Below, one piece after another: positions 1-8,706 of a stretch of 41,280 nt of DNA. The translations under genes were made by a program, and so were the position numbers. The stretch is from Mycobacterium sp. E740 (GTDB lineage Bacteria > Actinomycetota > Actinomycetes > Mycobacteriales > Mycobacteriaceae): the NCBI RefSeq assembly GCF_001672895.1, contig NZ_LZKP01000191.1:1-41280 (forward strand), in the 5' to 3' direction. A model generated the notes under the pieces. It made no database searches. It was given only the letters and a program-made list of their open reading frames with translations, and was not told the origin of the DNA. How positions within the stretch are numbered: position 1 is the first letter of the stretch; each line of letters starts with the position of its first letter.

Positions 1-809
1 TGCGGCTGCGGAGCAAGGTCGTCGAGGTCTGCGTCGCCGACGGGCGGGTGAACGGAGTGCGCCTCGAGGACGGCACCCCGCTGAGCGCGCCGGTAGTCGT
101 CTCCGGCATCGCGCCCGACCTGACGGTCAACGGACTCATCGACGTGGGATCGGTGCCGGCCGAGGTGCGGGATCGGTTCTCCCGAGTGGACCATCGCGGC
201 AGCTATCTGCAGATGCATTTCGCGCTCGACGGCATCCCGGAGTTCGCCGCACCCTACGAACTGCTCAACGACCCGGCGATGCAGTCCAACATCGGGATCT
301 TCAGCACGCCTGAGGAATTGCAGCAACAGTGGGAGGACTGCAGGCGCGGGATCGTGCCCGCCGACCCGGCGATCGCGCTGCAGCTCCCGTCGGTCAACGA
401 CCCCGAGCTGGCGCCCCCCGGGAAGCACGCGGCATCGGCATTCTCGCTGTGGTTTCCCATCGAGGAAGGTGAACACTCCTACGGTGAGATGAAGGTCGAG
501 ATGGGCCAACGGGTGATCGAGAAGATCGGCCGACTGGCACCCAACTTCGAGAGCCTCATCCTGCGGCACACCACGTTCACGCCCAAGCACATGGGCACCA
601 TGTTCGGCGCGCCCGGTGGCGACTACTGCCACGGGCTGATCCATCCCGACCAGATCGGGCCGAACCGGCCGGGCCCCAAAGGCTATCTGGACCAACCCAT
701 CCCGATCGAGGGACTCTACCTCGGTAGCGCCGGTTGCCACGGCGGGCCCGGTATCACGTTCATCCCCGGCTACAACGCTGCCAAGCAGGCGCTGGCCGAC
801 CTGTCCTGA
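1..809 (+). CDS. Phytoene dehydrogenase-like FAD/NAD(P) oxidoreductase, C-terminal part (5' truncated)
   Basis: The reading frame is open from the first bases of the window (codons starting at position 3) to a TGA at 807-809, so only the C-terminal ~268 residues are present. The protein resembles the C-terminal half of CrtI/PYROXD2-type flavoproteins. The near-terminal segment GLYLGSAGCHGGPGITFIPGYNAA is the usual second FAD-contacting region, with the glycine-rich turn and the closing 'G-x-N-AA' helix. The N-terminal Rossmann dinucleotide fold would lie upstream of the window. The substrate is unknown; these enzymes desaturate or oxidise carotenoids and other hydrophobic molecules. A GTG at 48 is an internal codon, not the start, because homologous sequence continues upstream of it. 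The gene is followed 46 bases later by a co-oriented SDR gene. Confidence 0.85.
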   Translation, partial: RLRSKVVEVCVADGRVNGVRLEDGTPLSAPVVVSGIAPDLTVNGLIDVGSVPAEVRDRFSRVDHRGSYLQMHFALDGIPEFAAPYELLNDPAMQSNIGIFSTPEELQQQWEDCRRGIVPADPAIALQLPSVNDPELAPPGKHAASAFSLWFPIEEGEHSYGEMKVEMGQRVIEKIGRLAPNFESLILRHTTFTPKHMGTMFGAPGGDYCHGLIHPDQIGPNRPGPKGYLDQPIPIEGLYLGSAGCHGGPGITFIPGYNAAKQALADLS

Positions 810-855
810 AGCCCGGCGAGAGTTTCAAACGGGTGGTGCAGGGAATGCATCGCCC

Positions 856-1836
856 ATGGGAATCATCGTCGCTGTCACCGGGCCCACGGGCGAGATCGGC
901 AAATCTGCCGTGGCGGCGCTCGAGGGCGTTGCCGAAGTCGACGAAATCTTCGGCATGGCTCGGCGGCCTTTCGACCCCGCCGAGCACGGTTGGACCAAAA
1001 CCACCTATCTACAGGGCGACATCCTCGACCGAGCGGCGGTCGACTCCCTGGTCGCCCGCGCCGACGTGGTGGTCCATCTGGCCTTCATCATCATGGGTTC
1101 ACGAGCCGACAGCGCTCGCGTCAACCTGCAGGGCACCCGCAACGTCTTCGAGGCGACTGTCGCCGCTTCGCGGCCACGGCGACTGGTGTACACCTCGTCG
1201 GTCGCGGCGTACGGCTATCACTCCGACAACCCGGTTCCGATCACCGAGAGCGTCCCGCCACGAGGCTCGCCCGAGCACTACTACTCCGAACAGAAGGCCG
1301 CATGCGAGGCCACGCTGGCCGAGGTTACCGACGGCACGACACTGGAAGTCTTCGTGCTGCGGCCGTGCATCGTGGCCGGACCCAAGGCGCCCGCACTGGC
1401 CGACGCCATGCCGTGGAGCCAGCTGCCCGGGCCGGTCAAGCAGATCACGCAGACCCTCCCGCTGTTGAAACCACCGTTCCCGGACCCGGGAATACCGCTG
1501 CAGTTGGTCCATCACGACGATGTGGCGACGGCGATTGCGTTGGCCGCCACCACCTCAGCTCCGCCGGGTGCCTACAACCTCGCCGGCGACGGACTGGTGT
1601 CGATGTCGGACGTGGCCCGCAAACTGGGCGCCCGTCCGGTGCGCGTACCGAAAGTCTCGGCCGCCGTGGCATCGGAGATCATCGCGCGGTTGCCGTTCGT
1701 CCCGTCGATGCTGGAGTGGCTGCACACCGGCCGCACCTCGGTCGTCATGGACACCACAAAGGCCAAAACTGAGCTGGGTTGGCAGCCGAAACACACTGGC
1801 GCCGAGACGCTGACCCAGCTGGCTGATTCCCTTTAA
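856..1836 (+). CDS. NAD-dependent epimerase/dehydratase (extended SDR)
   Basis: This is a 326-aa protein with an N-terminal Rossmann motif (GPTGEIG, residues 9-15), an acidic patch after beta-2, a TSS motif near residue 115 and the SDR catalytic pair Tyr143/Lys147 in the YSEQK motif. The C-terminal part, from about residue 170, has the extended-SDR substrate-binding fold ending in 'KTELGWQPKHT', a typical signature of UDP-sugar epimerase-like and sterol-dehydrogenase-like proteins. The substrate cannot be told from the sequence. The ATG at 856 has only a weak AGGGA 12 bases upstream. The gene lies behind the truncated flavoprotein gene and may be co-transcribed with it. Its TAA shares bases with the stop of the convergent small ORF. 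Confidence 0.9.
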   Translation: MGIIVAVTGPTGEIGKSAVAALEGVAEVDEIFGMARRPFDPAEHGWTKTTYLQGDILDRAAVDSLVARADVVVHLAFIIMGSRADSARVNLQGTRNVFEATVAASRPRRLVYTSSVAAYGYHSDNPVPITESVPPRGSPEHYYSEQKAACEATLAEVTDGTTLEVFVLRPCIVAGPKAPALADAMPWSQLPGPVKQITQTLPLLKPPFPDPGIPLQLVHHDDVATAIALAATTSAPPGAYNLAGDGLVSMSDVARKLGARPVRVPKVSAAVASEIIARLPFVPSMLEWLHTGRTSVVMDTTKAKTELGWQPKHTGAETLTQLADSL

Positions 1837-2024
1837 CCCGTGGGGTCGCCGGTGTCGGCGGGACCGCTCGGTGTGGCGCCGCCCTCGTCCGACCAGTCCA
1901 CGCCCTCCTCGGTGCCGTCCGTGCCGCGGGCCGGGTCGCTCTGCACGTCGTCGTCCGCGTTCGATGGGCCCGCGTCGGTGTCGGTGGTGTCGGGATCGTC
2001 CTTCTTCTGCTCGGTCACCGGCAC
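1833..2024 (-). CDS. Small acidic low-complexity protein (hypothetical)
   Basis: This is a 63-aa ORF starting with GTG at 2024. An in-frame TAG two codons upstream means no longer start is possible. The product is very rich in Asp, Glu, Gly, Thr and Pro, with no hydrophobic segment, so it should be disordered and soluble. It ends on a TAA that shares bases with the stop of the SDR gene, like other convergent pairs in this window. Short acidic proteins of this type are annotated in other mycobacteria, but I cannot name a function. Non-coding sequence remains possible because upstream Shine-Dalgarno support is weak. Confidence 0.45.
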   Translation of the reverse strand: MPVTEQKKDDPDTTDTDAGPSNADDDVQSDPARGTDGTEEGVDWSDEGGATPSGPADTGDPTG

Positions 2025-2157
2025 TGACTACCCGCCGAAGTGGCGTTCTAGTCGCCAACTCATGGGACACCTCCCGGGCAACACTTAAGCTCAGCGCGAT
2101 CTGATCTGAATGAGCGAAACCAAAGGCGTTGAAGCAGCCAGCGAATACCCCTAATTG

Positions 2158-2175
2158 ACGGCCGGGTCCGGCCGT
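2158..2175. promoter_or_regulatory. Perfect palindrome upstream of the mce promoter (candidate operator)
   Basis: ACGGCCGG and CCGGCCGT are 8-base perfect inverted arms separated by GT. The site ends 9 bases before the -35 hexamer of the predicted mce promoter. Position and symmetry suit a dimeric repressor or activator site; no regulator gene is adjacent. GC-rich palindromes also arise by chance in this genome. Confidence 0.5.
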
Positions 2176-2184
2176 TCCCTTGCG

Positions 2185-2213
2185 TTGACAGCTAATTCGG
2201 ACGTGCTTACCGT
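2185..2213 (+). promoter_or_regulatory. Promoter of the mce operon (-35 TTGACA, 17 bp, -10 TACCGT)
   Basis: A consensus -35 (2185-2190) and a TANNNT -10 (2208-2213) are separated by exactly 17 bases, which is rare in mycobacteria and suggests a strong SigA-type promoter. Transcription would begin near 2220. That rules out the TTG at 2155 as the start of yrbEA and leaves ATG 2233 or ATG 2251. Confidence 0.65.
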
Positions 2214-2250
2214 CCCGCCAGACCTGACGACGATGGGACCGAGTTTGAGC

Positions 2251-3015
2251 ATGACTACAACTGCGTGGTCCCGGCCTGCGCTTGCCATGGGCGATTTCGT
2301 GGTGCTCGCGGGGGAGACGTTCGCGGCGATGTTCCGCCGCCCGTTCGCATGGCGCGAACTCATCGAGCAGATCTGGTTCGTCGCCCGGGTGTCGATAGTG
2401 CCGACGCTGGTGCTGTCGATCCCGTACACCGTGCTGATCGTGTTCACCTTGAACATCGTGCTGATCGAGGTCGGCGCCGGTGACCTCTCGGGCGCCGGTG
2501 CGGCGCTCGCGTCCGTGACGCAAGTGGGTCCGGTGGTCACCGCGATCGTCGTCTCGGGAGCCGGTTCGACGGCGATGTGCGCCGATCTGGGTGCGCGGAC
2601 CATCCGCGAGGAGATCGACGCGATGAAGGTCATCGGTGTCAACCCGATCCAGGCCCTGGTGGTGCCGCGGGTGATCGCGGCGACATTCGTCGCGCTGATG
2701 CTGTATTCGGTGGTGGCAGTGGTCGGGCTGACCGGCAGCTACTTCTTCGTCGTCTTCATCCAGAACGTCACGCCCGGCGCGTTCGTCGCAGGCATGACGC
2801 TGCTGACCGGGCTGCCGCAGGTGATCGTCTCGTTGGTCAAGGCGTTGTTGTTCGGCCTGTCCGCCGGACTGATCGCCTGCTACAAGGGTTTACACGTCGG
2901 CGGCGGCCCGACCGCGGTGGGCACGGCGGTCAACGAAACCGTCGTCTTCGCGTTCATGGCGTTATTCCTCATCAACATCCTGGCTACGGCGTTCGGCGTG
3001 AAGGTGGCCCCGTGA
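2251..3015 (+). CDS. yrbEA: YrbEA, Mce-associated MlaE-family permease subunit
   Basis: This is a ~254-aa integral membrane protein of the MlaE/YrbE family, one of the paired permeases of a Mce lipid importer. It has 5-6 hydrophobic segments and the family hallmark around 'GAGSTAMCADLGARTIREEIDAM' (EExDA loop, thought to contact the ATPase). The end 'GVGT/AVNETVVFAF' region matches actinobacterial YrbEA proteins. I chose ATG 2251 because the product then has family length; ATG 2233 would add six residues. Anything further upstream lies in the promoter. The stop overlaps the GTG of yrbEB (GTGA). The ATPase partner MceG is normally encoded elsewhere and is not in this window. Confidence 0.95.
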   Translation: MTTTAWSRPALAMGDFVVLAGETFAAMFRRPFAWRELIEQIWFVARVSIVPTLVLSIPYTVLIVFTLNIVLIEVGAGDLSGAGAALASVTQVGPVVTAIVVSGAGSTAMCADLGARTIREEIDAMKVIGVNPIQALVVPRVIAATFVALMLYSVVAVVGLTGSYFFVVFIQNVTPGAFVAGMTLLTGLPQVIVSLVKALLFGLSAGLIACYKGLHVGGGPTAVGTAVNETVVFAFMALFLINILATAFGVKVAP

Positions 3016-3860
3016 GTGTGAGTGAGCTTGCGAGCGAACCAAAGGCACGGCGCGAGGTTGGATTCATCAACACCACCCGCAGGCTCGGGGAGCAGACCGC
3101 CTTCTACGGTCAGGCACTCGCTGCCACCCCCGACGCGGTTCGGCGTTACCCGACCATGGTGCTGCGCCAGATCGCCGGGATGGGCATCGGCACCGGCGCA
3201 TTGGCCGTGATCGGCGGGACGGTCGTCATCGTCGGGTTCCTCACGCTGTCAACCGGCGCGCTGATCGCCGTGCAGGGCTACAACACGCTGTCCAACGTGG
3301 GAATCGAAGCCCTCACCGGTTTCCTCGGCGCGTTCCTCAACGTCCGGTTCATCGCGCCCGCCACGGCCGGTGTGGCCCTCGCCGCGACCATCGGCGCCGG
3401 CGCCACCGCGCAGATCGGCGCGATGCGGATCAACGAGGAGATCGACGCGCTCGAGGTGATGGGCATCCGCGTCATCACCTATCTGGCCTCCACCCGCATC
3501 GTGGCGAGCGTCGTCGCGGTGGTCCCCATTTACACTGTGGCCGTTCTGATGTCGTTCCTGGCGACCAGATTCGGTACGACGGTGATCTACGGGCAGTCGT
3601 CGGGTGTCTACGACCACTACTTCTCGACGTTCCTGCATCCGACCGATCTGCTGTGGTCGTTCGTCGAGGCGTTGGCGATGGCCGCGGCGGTGATGGCCGT
3701 GCACACCTACTACGGCTACACCGTGACCGGTGGACCGGCCGGTGTCGGTGAGGCGGTCGGGCGCGCGGTACGGATGTCGATCACCGCGGGCGTCTTCATC
3801 CTGCTGACGATCACGCTGTCGGTATACGGCCAGTCCGGCAACTTCCATCTGTCGGGATGA
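3012..3860 (+). CDS. yrbEB: YrbEB, Mce-associated MlaE-family permease subunit
   Basis: This 282-aa protein is the second MlaE-family permease. It carries the family loop 'GATAQIGAMRINEEIDALEVMG' and several membrane segments, and pairs with YrbEA in the inner membrane. The GTG start at 3012 overlaps the YrbEA stop by four bases. The first ~12 residues are encoded by a repeat-like stretch (GAGCGAACCAAAGGC at 3033-3047) that is nearly repeated at 2111-2126, so the N-terminal leader may be unconserved. Four bases separate the gene from mceA, so it is clearly in the same operon. Confidence 0.95.
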   Translation: MSVSELASEPKARREVGFINTTRRLGEQTAFYGQALAATPDAVRRYPTMVLRQIAGMGIGTGALAVIGGTVVIVGFLTLSTGALIAVQGYNTLSNVGIEALTGFLGAFLNVRFIAPATAGVALAATIGAGATAQIGAMRINEEIDALEVMGIRVITYLASTRIVASVVAVVPIYTVAVLMSFLATRFGTTVIYGQSSGVYDHYFSTFLHPTDLLWSFVEALAMAAAVMAVHTYYGYTVTGGPAGVGEAVGRAVRMSITAGVFILLTITLSVYGQSGNFHLSG

Positions 3861-3864
3861 CGGC

Positions 3865-5148
3865 ATGAGCACAATCAATTCGCCTCGACGCGGCGGAATC
3901 GACCCGATCTGGTGGGCCCCGGTGCTGTTCGTGGTGACCGGTGCGCTGGTGGCGCTGACCGCGCTGCTGTTCTCCGGGTCGCTCAAGCGGTCGGTGCCAC
4001 TCACGCTGGTGTCCGACCGGGCCGGGCTGGTGATGGAGGACGGCGCCAAGGTCAAGCTGCGCGGCGTGCAGATCGGCGAGGTCCACACGATCGGTGGTGA
4101 ATCCGGGGTGGCGGGCGCCACCTCGAAGCTGGCGCTGAGGATCGATCCCGAACCGTTCTCTTACCTGCCGAGCAACATCGAAGCAGAGATCAAGGCCAGC
4201 ACCGCGTTCGGCGCCAAGTACGTCGACCTCGTCGTGCCGCCGGATGCGAGTGCCGAGCCGTTGAAGCCGGGTTCGGTGTTGCATTCGCGCAACGTGACCG
4301 TCGAGGTCAACACCGTGTTCGAGAACCTGCAGTCGGTGGTGCGGTCGATCGACCCGGCGAAGCTGAACGCGGTGCTCTCAGCGGTCGCCGAATCCCTGCG
4401 CGGCAAGGGCGATGTCATCGGCCGGGCGATCACCGGCTCGAACAATGTGCTGCTCGCGGTGAACCCGCGCATGGACACCGTGCGACAGGACTGGCAGCTG
4501 TTCGGGCAGACAGCACAAGCGTATTCGACTGCGGCACAGAATATCTTGTCGACACTGGAGTCGTTCTCGACGACGAGCGCGACGATCTCCGGCCATGCCG
4601 GAGCGTTGGACGAGCTGTTGCTGTCAGCGGTCGGCTTCTCCACCTCGGGCATCTCCACGATCGGCGGAAACCAGCCCGCGCTGGCCCGCGCTCTCGACAC
4701 CGCCGTGCCGACGACCAAGCTCCTGCAGACATATTCACCCACCTACGCCTGCCTGTTCCTCGGCGCGCAGTGGTTCCTGGAGAACGGGGGACGAGACGCA
4801 TTGGGCGGCAACGGTAAATCGGTCATCATGGATGCGGCGCTACTCGCCGGTGACGATCCATACCGCTTCCCGGCCAACCTGCCGAAGGTCAACGCCAAAG
4901 GCGGGCCGGCCGGGAAGCCGAGCTGTGGTTCGCTGCCCGACGTCAGCAAGAACTATCCGGTCAAGTACCTCGTCACCGACACCGGTTTCGGCGACGGTCT
5001 GGACGTGCGGCCCAACCCGGGTATCGGATTCCCCGGCATCGCCAACTACTTCCCGGTGACCAAGCCGATTCCCGAGCCGCCGCGGATCCGCTACCCGGGT
5101 GGACCGGCGCCGGGTCCGCTGCCGCCCGCACCGGGGGGTGGACCGTGA
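3865..5148 (+). CDS. mceA: MceA, MlaD-domain substrate-binding protein
   Basis: This is a 427-aa protein with a short cytoplasmic N-terminus, one hydrophobic anchor (about residues 18-38) and an MCE/MlaD beta-barrel domain beginning near residue 45, in which 'VKLRGVQIGEV' is the hallmark strand. A long helical region follows. The tail has cysteines in 'YACLF' and 'KPSCGS' and ends in a Pro/Gly-rich stretch. Mce proteins A-F assemble as a hetero-oligomeric tunnel carrying lipids or sterols across the periplasm to the YrbE permeases. This is the first of six in order. The type (mce1-mce4 or a mycolicibacterial extra type) cannot be fixed by eye. Confidence 0.95.
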   Translation: MSTINSPRRGGIDPIWWAPVLFVVTGALVALTALLFSGSLKRSVPLTLVSDRAGLVMEDGAKVKLRGVQIGEVHTIGGESGVAGATSKLALRIDPEPFSYLPSNIEAEIKASTAFGAKYVDLVVPPDASAEPLKPGSVLHSRNVTVEVNTVFENLQSVVRSIDPAKLNAVLSAVAESLRGKGDVIGRAITGSNNVLLAVNPRMDTVRQDWQLFGQTAQAYSTAAQNILSTLESFSTTSATISGHAGALDELLLSAVGFSTSGISTIGGNQPALARALDTAVPTTKLLQTYSPTYACLFLGAQWFLENGGRDALGGNGKSVIMDAALLAGDDPYRFPANLPKVNAKGGPAGKPSCGSLPDVSKNYPVKYLVTDTGFGDGLDVRPNPGIGFPGIANYFPVTKPIPEPPRIRYPGGPAPGPLPPAPGGGP

Positions 5149-6170
5149 GGAGGACCGGCCGCACGCTGACGCGGGTGGTGCTGTTCACCGCGATGTGCGT
5201 CGCGTTCATGTTCGTGCTGATGACCGTCTTCGGACAGTTCCGGTTCGACTCCCGCGCCACCTACAGCGCGGTGTTCACCAACGTCTCCGGACTCAAGGGC
5301 GGCAACTTCGTCCGCATCGCCGGCGTCGAGGTCGGCAAGGTCAAGAGCATGAGTCTGCACAAAGACGGCACGGTCACCGTCGAGTTCACCGTCGACAGGA
5401 ACCTCACGCTGACTCAGGCCACCAGGGCGGCGGTGCGCTACGAGAACCTGGTCGGCGACCGCTACCTCGCGCTCGAGGAGGGCGCCGGCTCGGTGCGTAA
5501 ACTTCAGGCGGGACAGACGATTCCGCTCGAACGGACCTCGCCGGCTCTCGACATCGACGCCCTGCTCGGCGGGTTCCGGCCGCTCTTCCGGGCGCTGGAC
5601 CCAGACCAGGTCAACGCGTTGTCCGGTGAGCTGCTGCAGGTGTTCCAGGGCCAGGGCGGCACGATCGCCTCGGTCCTTGCCCACACGTCGACACTGACCT
5701 CGACGCTGGCGGGCCGCGACCAGCTCATCGGCGAGGTGATCACCAACCTGAACACGGTGCTCGGCACGTTCGCCGAGCGCGACGAGCAGTTCTCCCAAGG
5801 CCTGGACAAGCTTTCGCAGCTGGCCCAGGGGCTGGCCGACCGCAGATCCGACATCGCCACCGGGACCGCCTACATCAACGCCGCGGCGGGTTCGGTGGCG
5901 GACCTGCTGACCGAGGCGCGTCAGCCGATCAAGGAAGCCGTCACCCAGACCGACCGGGTCTCCGGTCAGATCATGGCGGACCGCGACTACGTCGACGATC
6001 TTCTCAAGACCCTGCCGGACGCTTATCAGGTCCTTGCGCGGCAAGGCCTTTACGGCGACTACTTCGGCTTCTATCTGTGCGACGCGATTCTTAAGGTCAA
6101 CGGCAAAGGCGGCCAACCCGTGTTCGTCAAACTCGTCGGGCAGAGCACGGGGCGGTGTGCAGCCAAATGA
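5145..6170 (+). CDS. mceB: MceB, MlaD-domain protein
   Basis: This 341-aa protein has a hydrophobic anchor at residues ~9-27 and an MCE domain with 'GGNFVRIAGVEVGKV'. It ends in the cysteine-bearing MceB-type tail 'YFGFYLCDAILKVNGKGG', unlike the proline-rich tails of its neighbours. The GTG start at 5145 overlaps the mceA stop (GTGA), which implies translational coupling. It is one subunit of the Mce tunnel. Confidence 0.94.
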   Translation: MRRTGRTLTRVVLFTAMCVAFMFVLMTVFGQFRFDSRATYSAVFTNVSGLKGGNFVRIAGVEVGKVKSMSLHKDGTVTVEFTVDRNLTLTQATRAAVRYENLVGDRYLALEEGAGSVRKLQAGQTIPLERTSPALDIDALLGGFRPLFRALDPDQVNALSGELLQVFQGQGGTIASVLAHTSTLTSTLAGRDQLIGEVITNLNTVLGTFAERDEQFSQGLDKLSQLAQGLADRRSDIATGTAYINAAAGSVADLLTEARQPIKEAVTQTDRVSGQIMADRDYVDDLLKTLPDAYQVLARQGLYGDYFGFYLCDAILKVNGKGGQPVFVKLVGQSTGRCAAK

Positions 6171-7444
6171 GCCGACTTCGATTCAAGCGTCCCGAGATCA
6201 AGCCACTCGCCGAACGCAACAGACTCGTCGTGGGAGCGGTGGGCATCGCGCTCATCCTCGCGATCGTGGTCGCGGCGTTCTCCTACGACAGAATCCCATT
6301 CATCAAGGGGACCTCCGACTACTCGGCCTACTTCGCCGAAGCCGGTGGCATCAAGCCGGGCAGCGACGTCCGGGTGTCGGGCATGAGTGTCGGCAGGGTC
6401 TCCAGTGTCACGCTCGACGGCACCAAGGTGCTCGTCGACTTCACCGTGCGCGACGGCGTCGAACTCGGTGATCGAACGGAAGCCGCGATCAAGACCGAGA
6501 CCGTGCTCGGCAACAAGATGCTCGAAATCACGCCGCGCGGTGACGGTGTGCTGGACGGCACCATCCCGCTCGAGCGGACGAAGTCGCCCTACGACCTGCC
6601 CACTGCCCTCGGCGATCTGACCACCACGATCAGCGCACTGGACACCACACAGCTGTCGTCGGCGCTGACCACACTCGCCGACACATTCCGCGACACGCCG
6701 CCGCAGCTGAAGACAGCGCTCGAGGGAGTGGCAAAGTTCTCCGACACCCTCAACACCCGCGACCGGCAACTGCGCAACCTGCTGGCCGACGCCAACAAGG
6801 TCAGCACCGTGCTCGGCAAGCGCAGCGACCAGATCGCCGCGCTGGTGGTGAACACCAACGCCCTGCTGAGTGAGATTCTGGCGCAACGGAACTCGGTCGA
6901 CGCCTTGATGACCAATGTCACCGCGGCGTCGCAGCAGGTCTCCGGTCTGGTGGCCGACAACCGCACCCAGCTCAAGCCCGCGCTCGACAAACTCAACGGT
7001 GTGCTGGGAATTCTGGACCACCGCAAGACCGAACTGCAGCGGGTGCTGTACCTGTTGCGGCGCTACGCGATGTCCTTCGGTGAAGTGCTCGGCGCCGGCC
7101 CGTTCTTCAAGGCATCGCTGGTCAACCTCGCCCCAGGCCAGCTCGCCCAGCCGTTCATCGACGCCGCGTTCTCCGACCTCGGATTGGACCCCAGCGTCCT
7201 GCTGCCCTCGCAACTCGTCGACCCCGCTCTCGGTCAACCAGGCACACCCGCGCTGCCGGTGCCGTTCCCGCGCACCGGTCAGGGCGGTGAACCGAAACTC
7301 ACCGTCCCCGAAGCGATCACCGGCAACGAGGACCCGAACCTGCCCGCGCAGTTCCCCGGCCGCTACCCGCACCGCGAGCCGCTGCCCGCGCCGCCGCCGG
7401 GTGGTCCGCCGCCCGGTCCCCCCGCGATCGACGGAGGCCAGTGA
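6167..7444 (+). CDS. mceC: MceC, MlaD-domain protein
   Basis: This is a 425-aa protein. ATG 6167 overlaps the mceB TGA (ATGA), which makes it preferable to the in-frame TTG/GTG codons a few residues upstream. It has a membrane anchor at ~residues 22-42 and an MCE domain with 'GSDVRVSGMSVGRV'. A long alpha-helical segment with repeated D-x-L/N-T heptad-like spacing leads to a proline-rich, low-complexity C-terminus, as usual for MceC. The protein should sit in the inner membrane with its bulk in the periplasm. Confidence 0.94.
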   Translation: MSRLRFKRPEIKPLAERNRLVVGAVGIALILAIVVAAFSYDRIPFIKGTSDYSAYFAEAGGIKPGSDVRVSGMSVGRVSSVTLDGTKVLVDFTVRDGVELGDRTEAAIKTETVLGNKMLEITPRGDGVLDGTIPLERTKSPYDLPTALGDLTTTISALDTTQLSSALTTLADTFRDTPPQLKTALEGVAKFSDTLNTRDRQLRNLLADANKVSTVLGKRSDQIAALVVNTNALLSEILAQRNSVDALMTNVTAASQQVSGLVADNRTQLKPALDKLNGVLGILDHRKTELQRVLYLLRRYAMSFGEVLGAGPFFKASLVNLAPGQLAQPFIDAAFSDLGLDPSVLLPSQLVDPALGQPGTPALPVPFPRTGQGGEPKLTVPEAITGNEDPNLPAQFPGRYPHREPLPAPPPGGPPPGPPAIDGGQ

Positions 7445-8706
7445 CTATGCGCCGCAGAACGCTGCGAGCAGTGCGGATCGCCACCGCGGCAACGCTCGTC
7501 ATCCTGCTGGCCGTCGCCCTCACCGTAGTGGCGACCCCGTGGTGGGACCGCGTCGCGAAGAACACCTTCGTCGCGTACTTCGCCAACGCCAACGGCCTCT
7601 ACACCGGCGACGAGGTCCGCATCCTCGGTGTGGAGGTGGGCACGGTGGACGCCATCGATCCTCAGCCGAACCGCACGAAGGTCACCTTCTCGGTCGACAA
7701 GCAGGTCGATGTACCCGCAGAAGCGCGCGCGGCGATCCTGTCGCCGTCACTGGTCAGCGCACGAGCGATCCAGTTGGTCCCTGCATACTCCGGCGGCCCG
7801 AAACTCGCCGACGGTGCCACCATCCCGCAGGACCGGACCGCAGTCCCCGTCGAGTGGGACGACTTCCGCGAGCAGTTGGAGAAGCTCACCGAATCGCTGC
7901 AGCCCACCACGCCCGGCGGGGTCAGCGCAGCCGGTGAATTCATCAACAGCACCGCGAAGAACCTGCGGGGTAACGGCGCGACGGCCAGAGACACGGTGAT
8001 CGAACTGTCGCAAGCGGTTTCGGCACTCGGCGATCACAGCACCGACATCTTCAGCACGGTGCGCAACCTGCAGCTGCTCGTGGCTGCGCTGTCGTCGAGT
8101 AGCGACCTGCTCGCGCAGTTCAACACCAATCTCGCCGACATCACCACTGCGCTGTCCAACACCCCGAACGAGGTCGCCGATGCGACCGCGAGCCTCGACG
8201 GCGCGGTCACCGACCTGCGCGGGTTCGTCGCCGAGAACCGGGAGGGTCTCGGGGAGACGTTCGATCGCGTCGCGTCCATCACCACGACGCTCAACGACAG
8301 CCGACAGGACGTCAAGCAGATCCTGCACATCACGCCGACGGTGTTCCAGAATTTCATGAACATCTACCAGCCGGCCCAGAGCTCGGTCACCGGCATCCTC
8401 GCGCCGGTGAACTTCGCAAACACCGTCCAGTTCATCTGCAGCGCAATCGAAGCGGCGGCCCGGCAGGGCTTCGAGCACTCCGCCAAGCTGTGCGTGCAGT
8501 ACCTGGCACCGATCATCAAGGACCGCCAGTACAACTTCCCGCCGCTCGGCATCAACCCGTTCGTCGGGGCGTCGGCGCGGCCCAACGAAATCACCTACAG
8601 CGAGGATCGGCTGAAGGGGAGCCCCTCGAACCCGCCCGTGGCCACGCCCACCGACCCCAGCCTCGGCCTGCCGGGAATGATGGTCCCGCCGGGAGGGACG
8701 CCGTGA
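7441..8706 (+). CDS. mceD: MceD, MlaD-domain protein
   Basis: This is a 421-aa protein with an Arg-rich N-terminus, a hydrophobic anchor at ~residues 14-33 and an MCE domain containing 'TGDEVRILGVEVGTV'. The C-terminal third includes two cysteines (in FICSA and KLCVQ) and ends in a Pro-rich tail. GTG 7441 overlaps the mceC stop; ATG 7447, two codons later, is an alternative start. It is subunit D of the predicted heterohexamer. Confidence 0.93.
   Translation: MTMRRRTLRAVRIATAATLVILLAVALTVVATPWWDRVAKNTFVAYFANANGLYTGDEVRILGVEVGTVDAIDPQPNRTKVTFSVDKQVDVPAEARAAILSPSLVSARAIQLVPAYSGGPKLADGATIPQDRTAVPVEWDDFREQLEKLTESLQPTTPGGVSAAGEFINSTAKNLRGNGATARDTVIELSQAVSALGDHSTDIFSTVRNLQLLVAALSSSSDLLAQFNTNLADITTALSNTPNEVADATASLDGAVTDLRGFVAENREGLGETFDRVASITTTLNDSRQDVKQILHITPTVFQNFMNIYQPAQSSVTGILAPVNFANTVQFICSAIEAAARQGFEHSAKLCVQYLAPIIKDRQYNFPPLGINPFVGASARPNEITYSEDRLKGSPSNPPVATPTDPSLGLPGMMVPPGGTP

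Noticed and set aside
2155..2250. Upstream TTG start extending YrbEA by 32 residues
   Set aside because: The stretch contains the promoter -35/-10 elements and lacks family similarity; transcription would begin near 2220.
5091..6116. 341-aa minus-strand open frame opposite mceB
   Set aside because: It is antisense to a clear MlaD-domain gene in a continuous operon, with no supporting promoter.
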